From SAR116 cluster alpha proteobacterium HIMB100 (lineage in GTDB: Bacteria; Pseudomonadota; Alphaproteobacteria; Puniceispirillales; Puniceispirillaceae): a stretch of DNA of 64,000 nt. A model generated the notes under the pieces. That model did no database searches, had not been told where the DNA came from, and worked only from the letters and a program-made list of their open reading frames with translations. The stretch spans positions 248,001-312,000 of the forward strand of contig AFXB01000010.1 in the NCBI GenBank assembly GCA_000238815.2, given 5' to 3'. Below, one piece after another: positions 26,124 to 35,500 of the stretch (position 1 is the first letter of the stretch; each line of letters opens with the position of its first letter). The position numbers and the translations under genes were made by a program.

Positions 26124-29100
26124 ATGACTGTAATCAACACGAACGTGGGTGCAATTACCGCACGGACGTACGCAACAAATAGCAGTTCGGAGATCGAAGG
26201 CAGTTTAGAGAAATTGTCTTCAGGAAAGCGCGTGAACTCAGGATCGGACGACGCTGCTGGCTTAGCCGTCGCATACAAACTCGAGGCTCAACTTCGCTCG
26301 ACAAATATGGCGATACAGAATGCTTCCAACGGGGTTTCGCTCATCCAAACAGCCGGGTCAGGCATGAATAAAGTTAACTCGATGCTGGTGCGTATTCGTG
26401 AAGTGTCAGTGCAAATGGCAAACGGCATCTACACTGACCAGGACAGAAACAACGCTCAAGCAGAAGTCCAATTGTTGAAAGAAGAAATTGATAAAATTTC
26501 AGAAAACTTGCAGTTCAACCAAGTCTATCTTCTTGACGGGTCTTACGAACAATCCTTTCGTACTGGCGTTTCTAACGAAGAAGTTTTTGGATTATCTATC
26601 ATCTCACAAAGAGCAGAAGAGTTGGGCAAAGAGGCTGGTCTGAAAGCCTTTGGTACAAAAATAAACTCCAGTCAACATTCGCAAAGCCAGGAAACCATTT
26701 CAGTTTCTGTAATTGAAGCTCCAGCTATCGAGATTAATCTGAACCAGATGGGCCCCAGCTTTCAGAACTTTGTCGCAAATAACAACAATGTGTCTTTTCA
26801 GGTAACACAAGACGTCTCGTCTAAATTCACCATAGACCAGGCTGGAACAGTGAGTGCTAGCACCTTTATTTTTGATGCGTCAAATCCAAATAGCAATAAT
26901 TATAACTTCTCCGTAAGAGCTACGGCTGGCTCAGAGTTTTTTGAGACAAAAATAAATCTTGATGTGAAACAAAATGAAACTGCAGCTGTTTCAAAAACCT
27001 CTCAATCAACACTATCAGTTTCTGAAAGCGCAAATGTTTCGTTTAGATCAGTTGACTCCTTAAATGTTACAGACGGCGCGCTCTCAAACGCTCTTCAGTC
27101 TTTTGCGTCTGGTGATAGTTATGGAGGCACATGGTCTTTAGGGGGCGCTGACGCTTCTGACCTTAACATTGATGCGAATGGTGTTGTGACTGCAGCTCTC
27201 AGCTTTGAAGCTGATGGCAACGCAAGCACAGTTGATGCTAGTGGTTCCGGTACAACAGGAAACCAGTATACGTTCGATGTTATTTACACATCATCAACCG
27301 GCGACAAGTTCACTGAGAGTGTAACGCTTGATGTTTCTAACCAGAATGAGGAAATCGACAACCTGACAAGGGATACGACTAACATTGTTCTTGCCGACCT
27401 TGATTACGGTTCAGAATACCAGGTAACAGTCGATGGCGTTACATTAACTGCAACCAAAACATCCACCACAGCTGGTGACACAATTGCAAGCATTGCTGAT
27501 GCGTTGAATTCAAAGAACGCACTCGAAGCTACACCTGCCCGTGGACGTTTCGTGGCAGACGGTGCAAACCTTGATTTCGTTTATGACGATGCAGTTGGTA
27601 ACCATACCGGCACTGAAATCAGCGATATCAGAGTTCGTAAAGCTGAGGTGACTGCTGCAGGCGAAACAGCAATGGCCACAGGTGTTACAGGTACTGTTGC
27701 AGTAGCAGCCGAAGACCGTGTAAATCAGATTTCGGAAGTAAGTGGTATCTCAGGCATTTTGAACTCGGCCGCAAATGGTGACCAGTTCAGAATCACTGTA
27801 GATTCAAATGTGATTACAACAGCTGCAATCACTGGTGTTTCAGGTTCAAACAACTTCTCCTTCGCTGACCTGGCCGCTGCTTTGAATACAGCAAACGCAG
27901 GTGCAGCTGATGTAACCTTCGGCACAAACAACGATAAGCTGACAATCACCACTGACTCTACAAAAACAACAGCTGCTCATACAATAACAGCTAACAGCTT
28001 TCAGTGGATAGATGACAGCACGTCAACAACTACTCCTGTAGGTTCGATTGGCACTGCTACAGCAGCTAACGACTCAGTTGCTGAGACCGTTGTCATCGGC
28101 GGTGATACTGGTGAAGCTGCTGCTGCGGCTACGTTTACAAAAGACTCGTTCGTAGGCATAACCATCAATGATGTAGACTATACAGCCGACATAAACGGCG
28201 GCACTGACGGCGTTGTAGGTATGGCCGCTGCGTTGAATGCAAATACTGACTTCTTTAGTTTGTATACCGCCACCGTAGTTAATGTTCGTGATCTAGAAAT
28301 TGCAGCAAAAAATGAGGGTGAAGAATATGCATTTACTGTCACCCAATTAAGAGCGCTACAGGACACCGTAGTAGGGTCAAGCGCTGACCAAGCAAAGGGC
28401 TTCATGGGCGGCACCTCCCTCGACAACACTGCTGCAACTCAGCAAGAGGGTGAAAACACAAACGCCTTCGATGGTGCGATAAACTCTTCAGCTAGTGGAA
28501 GAGATAATTCAGCAAACGGAAATAATACAGATGGGGCGAAAACATCTGCCGTTACCCTCTCAAAAGCCACTAACAACCAAAGTGAGTTATCTGCGGTCCA
28601 TTCTTCAATCAACTTTCAAGATAATTTCACTATTTCTTTGAAAGTTGACGATTACGCTCCTGAATTCAAAACGTTCACGAGTACGAACCCATTCGGTGCT
28701 TTTGAAATTTCCGGTGAAGATAAAGGTTTCTTCAAAATTGACAGCTTTGACGGTACGTTGAGAACAACTGCCTTATTTAAGTCGACTCCAAAAGATGATT
28801 ATACAATAGATATTCATTATACCGGAAAAAACGGTAAAACATTTTCCAATCAGTTAACGCTCAATCGAGATCCACTGCAGAATACAGTGAAGGATTCAGT
28901 TGCAGACGTGGATATAAGCACAGCCGAAGGAGCTACAAACGCCATAACAATCCTAGATAGAGCGATTAATCAGATGGCAGCGCAGGAGGCCGAAATGGGC
29001 GCAGCGCAAAACAGGCTGGAGCATGCAATCGATTACTTAGGGATGGCTGGATTGAATACAGCTGCTTCCAAAAGCAGAATTGTAGATGCAGATTTCGCAG

Positions 29101-29207
29101 ATATATCGAGTAAATTGGCCAAACACCAAATTCTCAACCAAGCATCAACATCCATGCTGGCGCAAGCAAACTCCTCAAAGCAAATGCTGATGCAGCTTTT
29201 AAGATAG
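26124..29207 (+). CDS. fliC: Giant flagellin 1
   Basis: A 1027-residue flagellin; usual length is 270-500. The N-terminal D0/D1 runs to about residue 150 (MTVINTNVGAITARTYAT, SSGKRVNSGSDDAAGLAVA). The C-terminal D1/D0 is about 930-1027 (AAQNRLEHAIDYLG, STSMLAQANSSKQMLMQLL). Between them ~780 residues hold beta modules: cadherin-like ones at about 225-285, 325-410 and 830-915, and three 'VTVDG...ALN' modules at about 430-760. DNA of about 27094-28060 is nearly identical to flagellin 2. D0/D1 differ from flagellin 2 at many sites. Confidence 0.93.
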   Translation: MTVINTNVGAITARTYATNSSSEIEGSLEKLSSGKRVNSGSDDAAGLAVAYKLEAQLRSTNMAIQNASNGVSLIQTAGSGMNKVNSMLVRIREVSVQMANGIYTDQDRNNAQAEVQLLKEEIDKISENLQFNQVYLLDGSYEQSFRTGVSNEEVFGLSIISQRAEELGKEAGLKAFGTKINSSQHSQSQETISVSVIEAPAIEINLNQMGPSFQNFVANNNNVSFQVTQDVSSKFTIDQAGTVSASTFIFDASNPNSNNYNFSVRATAGSEFFETKINLDVKQNETAAVSKTSQSTLSVSESANVSFRSVDSLNVTDGALSNALQSFASGDSYGGTWSLGGADASDLNIDANGVVTAALSFEADGNASTVDASGSGTTGNQYTFDVIYTSSTGDKFTESVTLDVSNQNEEIDNLTRDTTNIVLADLDYGSEYQVTVDGVTLTATKTSTTAGDTIASIADALNSKNALEATPARGRFVADGANLDFVYDDAVGNHTGTEISDIRVRKAEVTAAGETAMATGVTGTVAVAAEDRVNQISEVSGISGILNSAANGDQFRITVDSNVITTAAITGVSGSNNFSFADLAAALNTANAGAADVTFGTNNDKLTITTDSTKTTAAHTITANSFQWIDDSTSTTTPVGSIGTATAANDSVAETVVIGGDTGEAAAAATFTKDSFVGITINDVDYTADINGGTDGVVGMAAALNANTDFFSLYTATVVNVRDLEIAAKNEGEEYAFTVTQLRALQDTVVGSSADQAKGFMGGTSLDNTAATQQEGENTNAFDGAINSSASGRDNSANGNNTDGAKTSAVTLSKATNNQSELSAVHSSINFQDNFTISLKVDDYAPEFKTFTSTNPFGAFEISGEDKGFFKIDSFDGTLRTTALFKSTPKDDYTIDIHYTGKNGKTFSNQLTLNRDPLQNTVKDSVADVDISTAEGATNAITILDRAINQMAAQEAEMGAAQNRLEHAIDYLGMAGLNTAASKSRIVDADFADISSKLAKHQILNQASTSMLAQANSSKQMLMQLLR
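27094..28060 (+). repeat. Flagellin variable-region tract shared with flagellin 2
   Basis: Nearly identical to 30386-31350. By direct reading 27504-27652 has no mismatch (149 bases) and 27730-28021 has one. Flanking regions coding for D0/D1 differ heavily, including at silent sites. A less similar continuation runs to about 28490. Confidence 0.92.
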
Positions 29208-29397
29208 AGTTTCAATTGAGAGACGAAACTTTACAGCAATCTCCAGATTTTTGATTGCATTATATCGAAATCAGTTAACTGACCAGATTTTGATCAAAAA
29301 ATTTTAAAAAAAATTAACAATATTTTTTTCATGACGTTGTTCTTAGTGGGTTCAGGCGAAAGTCTGGCGTGTCAGAACAGCATTATGGAGTTTTAAG
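29208..29397. other. Gap between flagellins 1 and 2
   Basis: Strongly AT-rich (29280-29340). A weak inverted repeat (AGTTTC/GAAACT, 29210-29232) lies just after the first stop. No sigma-54 site with correct spacing. A GGAG ribosome site precedes flagellin 2. Confidence 0.4.
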
Positions 29398-32300
29398 ATG
29401 ACTGTTATTAATACTAACGTAGGTGCTTTGACAGCGCGGACTTACGCAGTTAAAGCTACAGCAAGCACAGAAACAGCGATGGAAAGACTTTCGTCTGGTC
29501 TGCGGATTAACTCTGCAGCGGACGACGCAGCTGGTCTAGCTGTTGCAAACAAAATGGAAAGCCAGCTTCGCGGTATGAACATGGCTATTCGGAACTCGCA
29601 AGACGGCATTTCACTTGTACAGACTGCTGAAGCAGCCATGGGTGAAGTCAACAACATGGCCATCCGCATGCGCGAACTGGCAGTTCAAATGAATAACGGC
29701 GTTTACACTGACTCAGACCGTGCAAACGCTCAATTGGAAGTTACTGCTTTGTTGGCCGAAATTGACAAGATTGCCAACAATGCGGCATTCAACGAAGTAA
29801 AAATCCTGGATGGCACATATTCTCAAGACATTCGTGCAGGTAACACAAATCCAGAGATTATCAATGTTGCTATCGATCGGATGAATACTGATTCTCTTGG
29901 TGGAGCAAACCTTGCGGGAACTTCATCAGTTGCCACAAACAACCAGTCAGCCGATGTTAATTCGAAGTCGCGCACAACAATCAACCTGAAGGACGCAGAT
30001 ACTGTTACTATCAAATCTAGTGCGCTTAGCACCGGGTTAACTGCTTTTGCAGCCGCTAACTCTGGGGGAACTTACACACTTGACAGCACATCAACTGCAG
30101 ATGGCTTTCAAATCGATTCTTCTGGTCAAATTACAAACAACTCAGGTGTTTCATACTCTACAACAAACAGTGACCTTAACACTAAGAGCATGACTGTGAC
30201 GTACACCCAAGGGTCAAACGTTTATGTTGAAGATGTGACGCTTAATATCCAGGCAGAGGGTACAAACCAACAGATTAAATCGGCTGCCTCTACATTGACC
30301 GTCAACGAATCTGCTAATGTCTCATTCAGAGCTGTAAACACTCATCAAGCGGTAGTCGCTACCGATGGAGCGCTTTCAACAAACCTTCAGTCTTTTGTGT
30401 CTGGTGATAGTTATGGAGGCACATGGTCTTTAGGGGGCGCTGACGCTTCTGACCTTAACATTGATGCGAATGGTGTTGTGACTGCAGCTCTCAGCTTTGA
30501 AGCTGATGGCAACGCAAGCACAGTTGATGCTGGTGGTTCTGGTACAACAGGAAACCAGTATACATTCGATGTTATTTACACATCATCAACTGGCGACAAG
30601 TTCACTGAGAGTGTAACGCTTGATGTTTCTAACCAGAATGAAGAAATTGATAATCTCGCGAGAGACACAACACACATTGTTCTTGCTGACCTTGATTACG
30701 GTTCAGAATACCAGGTAACAGTTGACGGCGTTACATTAACTGCGACCAAAACATCCACCACAGCCGGTGATACAATCGCGGGCATTGCTGATGCTTTGAA
30801 TTCAAAGAACGCACTCGAAGCTACACCTGCCCGTGGACGTTTCGTGGCAGACGGTGCAAACCTTGATTTCGTTTATGACGATGCAGTTGGTAACCATACC
30901 GGCACTGAAATCAGCGATATCAGAGTTCGTAAAGCTGAGGTGACAGGTGCAGACGAAACAGCAATGGCTGTCGGTACTGCGACAGCTGCTGTGGCTGCGG
31001 AAGACCGTGTAAATCAGGTTTCGGAAGTAAGTGGTATCTCAGGCATTTTGAACTCGGCCGCAAATGGTGACCAGTTCAGAATCACTGTAGATTCAAATGT
31101 GATTACAACAGCTGCAATCACTGGTGTTTCAGGTTCAAACAACTTCTCCGTCGCTGACCTGGCCGCTGCTTTGAATACAGCAAACGCAGGTGCAGCTGAT
31201 GTAACCTTCGGCACAAACAACGATAAGCTGACAATCACCACTGACTCTACAAAAACAACAGCTGCTCATACAATAACAGCTAACAGCTTTCAGTGGATAG
31301 ATGACAGCACATCAACAACTACTTCTGTAGGTTCAATTGGAACAACTACCGCTGCTAACGATGCGGTTGCCGAGACAATTGTAATCGGTGGTGCTGCTGG
31401 TGAAACAGCTGCTGCGGCTACGTTTACTACCAATTCACATGTCGGTATCACCATTAATGACGTCGATTATGTCGCTGATATAAACGGTGGTACAGCTGGT
31501 GCGGCAGGCATCGTGGCAGCTTTGAACAACAATACCGCGTTTTCCAACCTGTTCACAGCGACAGTGATTAACACTACCGACATCCAAATTGAAGCGGACA
31601 ATGCCGGCACGGACTACGCCTTTACAGCTACCAATTTCCGTCATCTCCGCGATACTGTGGTAGGTACTGGTGCTGACCAAGCTAGAGGCTTCATGGGTGG
31701 TACCTCCCTCGATAATGCTGCTGCAACTCAGCAAGAGGGTGAAAATACAAACGCCTTTGATGGTGCGGTAAACTCCTCGTCAACACGCACAGCTACATCA
31801 ACCGGCACTGCTACAACACAGCTAAATGGGAACTTTGGCGTACAGGCATCATCTGAAGTGTCAGAAGCCAAAAACACCATTACTGTGGCAGAGGCGGCTG
31901 TAGTAAAGTTCGGAACAGATGCTATGTCATCGTCAATGAACAACTACATGACAACTACCGGTCAAACTGGCGGCACTTTCTCGCTAGCTGGGGCTGATAA
32001 AGAGAGCTTCGAAATCAACGCAAACTCTGGCCTTGTTGAAAACAAAGTCAACATGGATGCTGATGGAACTAAGACCTCTTACACCTTCGACGTAGTTTAC
32101 ACAGACAAGAACGGTGAAACATTTACTGATAAGGTAACTCTAAACCTTACCAATAACACTACCGATGATGTCCAGCATATTGCTGATGTGAACTTGTCAA
32201 CTCAAGGCGGCGCGTCATCTGCCATCGGCATTCTGGATAGCGCGATTAACCAGATTTCAGCTTCACAAGCGAAACTGGGCGCGATTCAGAACCGACTGGA

Positions 32301-32487
32301 GCACAACATTGACAACCTGTCCATGGCTTCGATGCTGACCGAAACATCAAAAGGTCGTATCATTGACGCAGACTTTGCAGCAGAAACAAGCGAATTGTCC
32401 AAGCAGCAAATTCTGGCTCAGGCAGCAACATCAATGCTGGCGCAAGCCAACCAGTCAAAGCAGGGCGTTCTGGCGCTGCTGCAGTAA
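29398..32487 (+). CDS. fliC: Giant flagellin 2
   Basis: A 1029-residue flagellin. D0/D1 start MTVINTNVGALTARTYAV, with LSSGLRINSAADDAAGLAVA; the C-terminal part (GAIQNRLEHNIDNLS, SMLAQANQSKQGVLALLQ) is closer to the family consensus than in flagellin 1. The ~770-residue centre has cadherin-like modules at about 215-280, 330-415 and 855-920 and three 'VDG...ALN' modules. It probably is a major filament subunit, by its more canonical ends. Its mRNA ends at the shared terminator at 32507. Confidence 0.94.
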   Translation: MTVINTNVGALTARTYAVKATASTETAMERLSSGLRINSAADDAAGLAVANKMESQLRGMNMAIRNSQDGISLVQTAEAAMGEVNNMAIRMRELAVQMNNGVYTDSDRANAQLEVTALLAEIDKIANNAAFNEVKILDGTYSQDIRAGNTNPEIINVAIDRMNTDSLGGANLAGTSSVATNNQSADVNSKSRTTINLKDADTVTIKSSALSTGLTAFAAANSGGTYTLDSTSTADGFQIDSSGQITNNSGVSYSTTNSDLNTKSMTVTYTQGSNVYVEDVTLNIQAEGTNQQIKSAASTLTVNESANVSFRAVNTHQAVVATDGALSTNLQSFVSGDSYGGTWSLGGADASDLNIDANGVVTAALSFEADGNASTVDAGGSGTTGNQYTFDVIYTSSTGDKFTESVTLDVSNQNEEIDNLARDTTHIVLADLDYGSEYQVTVDGVTLTATKTSTTAGDTIAGIADALNSKNALEATPARGRFVADGANLDFVYDDAVGNHTGTEISDIRVRKAEVTGADETAMAVGTATAAVAAEDRVNQVSEVSGISGILNSAANGDQFRITVDSNVITTAAITGVSGSNNFSVADLAAALNTANAGAADVTFGTNNDKLTITTDSTKTTAAHTITANSFQWIDDSTSTTTSVGSIGTTTAANDAVAETIVIGGAAGETAAAATFTTNSHVGITINDVDYVADINGGTAGAAGIVAALNNNTAFSNLFTATVINTTDIQIEADNAGTDYAFTATNFRHLRDTVVGTGADQARGFMGGTSLDNAAATQQEGENTNAFDGAVNSSSTRTATSTGTATTQLNGNFGVQASSEVSEAKNTITVAEAAVVKFGTDAMSSSMNNYMTTTGQTGGTFSLAGADKESFEINANSGLVENKVNMDADGTKTSYTFDVVYTDKNGETFTDKVTLNLTNNTTDDVQHIADVNLSTQGGASSAIGILDSAINQISASQAKLGAIQNRLEHNIDNLSMASMLTETSKGRIIDADFAAETSELSKQQILAQAATSMLAQANQSKQGVLALLQ
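30386..31350 (+). repeat. Flagellin variable-region tract shared with flagellin 1
   Basis: Partner of 27094-28060 at an offset of about 3.29 kb. Blocks of near-identity are broken by short divergent patches (for example 30946-31005), a mosaic typical of gene conversion. Confidence 0.92.
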
Positions 32488-32506
32488 GACTGAACAGAAA
32501 CAAAAG

Positions 32507-32537
32507 AAAAGGGCGCTCAACCGAGCGCCCTTTTTTA
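32507..32537. terminator. Bidirectional terminator between convergent flagellins
   Basis: A perfect 8-bp GC-rich stem (gggcgctc / gagcgccc, loop aacc) with A-run on the left and six Ts on the right. It works as a rho-independent terminator on both strands, for flagellin 2 (plus) and flagellin 3 (minus). Confidence 0.93.
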
Positions 32538-32554
32538 TTTGTCTAATCCAGTTT

Positions 32555-35500
32555 TTAGCCCTGTAGCAGAGACAGGATGGACTGAGAGGTTCTATTTGCC
32601 TGAGCAAGCATCGCCTGAGCTGCCTGAGAGAGAACCTGAGCTTTTGTCATCTCAGTTGTTTCTTCAGCAATATCTGCATCCTGAATACGTGAACGTGCTG
32701 CTTTGGTGTTCACAACGATGTTCGACAGGTTATTGATGGTATGTTCCATCCGGGACATTGTCGCACCAAGATCTGAACGTTCAAGGTCAATTCTGACCAG
32801 TGCCGCATCAACAGCTGTCAGCATCTTCTTGGAATTCTCAACGGTGAGAACGTCAAGCTCTGACACAGAGACCAGGTCTGCCGCACCAGGCGTCAGCTGG
32901 AACAAGCCGCCGCCGTCAATACCGGTTCTGCCTGCCTCTACTGAGAACACATAAGGTGAATGGAATGTAATCTCACCTGTTGATCTGAAGGTGTCTGTCT
33001 CATTCGTACCTTTTCTGAGTAGCTGCATATCACCCACGGATTCCAGCTTATCATTGGTTGCCGAAACCTGCATCGGGATATTCACCACCGACATGGTGAA
33101 ATTCTCGACAACAATGTCATAACCGTCATTTGAGAACATATGGATCATGGCCCCGTTCGACGATACCTTGGCCGTGATGCCTGTTTTACCAGACACACCG
33201 TTGATGGCATCAGCAAGAGCGCGAACATTTGCATCCCGTCCGCCGTCAACACCGAAGCTAACTGAACCTGAGACCAGGATAGGGTCTTCATTGACGCCTT
33301 TCAGCTTGAACGAGACCGCATCTGAAACAGCCTCAAACTGATCCGGGAAGCTGAGGTTTACACGTGTTTGTGCGTTCGCATACACCCCTGTTTCACCCTG
33401 TGCCGCATTGATGGACTGAACAATGTCATAAGCTGACTCGCCGCCATTCACATCAATCACAGCCGTGCCGACGTTACCATAGATGGTGAGGTCTTCTTCT
33501 TCACTCACCAGGCTGGCAGCATCAATCGCGCTTTGCCCGACAAGAGGACGGCCCGCGGCCTGGGTGACGACGTCATCACGATCGTCATTTGTGATTGTCA
33601 GGCTGACTTTGTCGGTAAAGGAATTGTTCCCTTGGGTATATATGATGTTGAAATCATATACATTTCCTGCACCGTCATCAGTCGGATTTTCGTTATCCAG
33701 ATATGAGCGTGAAGTCACTTCACCTGTCTCATCATCAATCCGGAACAACTCAGCGTCTGTTCCTGACAGAGAGAATGTTCCGCCTGTGAAATTCTCTTTA
33801 AATGAGGCCAAAGCTTCAGAATGTCTATTTACCGGGATTTTTGTCTTTCCGCCTTCAACAGCAGTCATAGCGATATCAATTTCACCATTTGTCTGCTCAT
33901 TTCCTGAAGTCTTTGTGACGTGACCTTTCATATCGACCATGGTCATCGTGTAAGTTTCGGTGAACACCACGGTTGTTGGAGCCGTGCTGTTAAACACTTC
34001 GATAGTGAAAGACGTTAAATCTATCGGGACAAACTCGCCATTGTTATCAACAGCCATTGACACATCAAACGTACCATCGAGATTATCCGTCAATGTAATT
34101 CCCTCTGGCGGCGTTCCACCAATAGCAAATCTACGGTTAGCAGCTGGAATAGTACTTACAGCACTGGCCGAAGTCATATTTGTCCGCGTTTCATCAAAGG
34201 TAAACGCAGCAGTCCCGGTGGGCTGGTTGGTCCGCAGAGTAATATTTGACGCCGCGGCAATGTCGCCAGATGCAACAGAGGAATCCTCGTTCAGAACGTT
34301 TGCAGGCGTCACATTATCATTATCAGTCTTAGAGACAACGTCGACTTCACCATCTACCGCACCTTCACCAGTACCGTCTGTAGCAATGATATTTGCTGTA
34401 AACGTGTGCTGAACAAATGGGTTGACCGTCAGTGTGACTGTTTCGGTATATAAAACTGTTGAAGTTGAGTTATCAAGGTACTCGATTTCAATAACTTGTG
34501 TTCCAAGGTTAATACCTGCCGGAGTTCTTGTTATTGTTGTTGTAAAATCAAACGAGTTTGCAACCGGAGCAAGGGATGCACCTGTTATACCGGGCGCCTT
34601 TATCCTCGTTAATCTATCACCTGCAGCCACAGCAGAGAGTGCTGAGATGGCACTGGTATTTGAGGTATCTGCTTGTGTGAACGTAAAGTTCGCGCCGCCA
34701 CTCTCTTGGGCAGTGATAACACCTGTTGAAGTACCAGTCGTCGCGGTTGAACCTGCGATTGGCCCAGCTGTTACGCTGTTTGTTGTCGTGTCTCTAGCCT
34801 CAATCGTAACAGATGTTGTACCTACAACAACATTCGTCCCGGTATTGTCGGTTGTAATCTCCAGGTCGAATGTGCCATCCAAGTTATCCTGAAGAGCGAC
34901 ACCGGTTGTAGACGCCATGAAGAATGTAGTGTCTCCATCGAAACCAAGTGATGACCCCGCTGTACCAGCTGGCAATAAATCCGATTCTTCGACAAGAGCG
35001 ACAGCTGTAGAGGCTGCTGTATTTGTTCTCAAAGACACATTTGTTGTATTCGCCCGTGCTGTAACTGCTGTAGGGTCGCCTACTGAAAGCTGGTCAGTTG
35101 TTGCAAATTCAGTACTGGCGTCAGTTACAGTCAGGTTCACTGTTTCTTCATATACCTGGTCGCCATCAGCATCACGTAGCTCAAACTCAACCTGCTGTGT
35201 TGGTGTACCTTCAGCAATACGTGGTGTTCTGTTGCCTGCTGTCCGCAGGATCAAATCACCAGTTTCTGTATTTACACTTGCACCGGTCAGTGCTGTTGTC
35301 ACAGAAAATGAACCTGTGAAATTATCAGCATTCATCGTGCCGTCAGCATTGACAGTCATGCCCAAAGCTTTCGCCTGGTTCAGCAGATCTGGTGACAAAT
35401 CTGAAATCTTCAGGACCGTGTTTGGAGAGTTGTCTGCTGTAGCAGATTTAATTGTGATATTGGAGATGCCGGTTTCATTCATCTGGTTCTTGACCGAAAT

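Noticed and set aside
27094-31350. The flagellin duplicate tract as an insertion sequence or mobile element
   Set aside because: The tract is in-frame coding sequence at the same place in two paralogous genes, with no terminal repeats or transposase.
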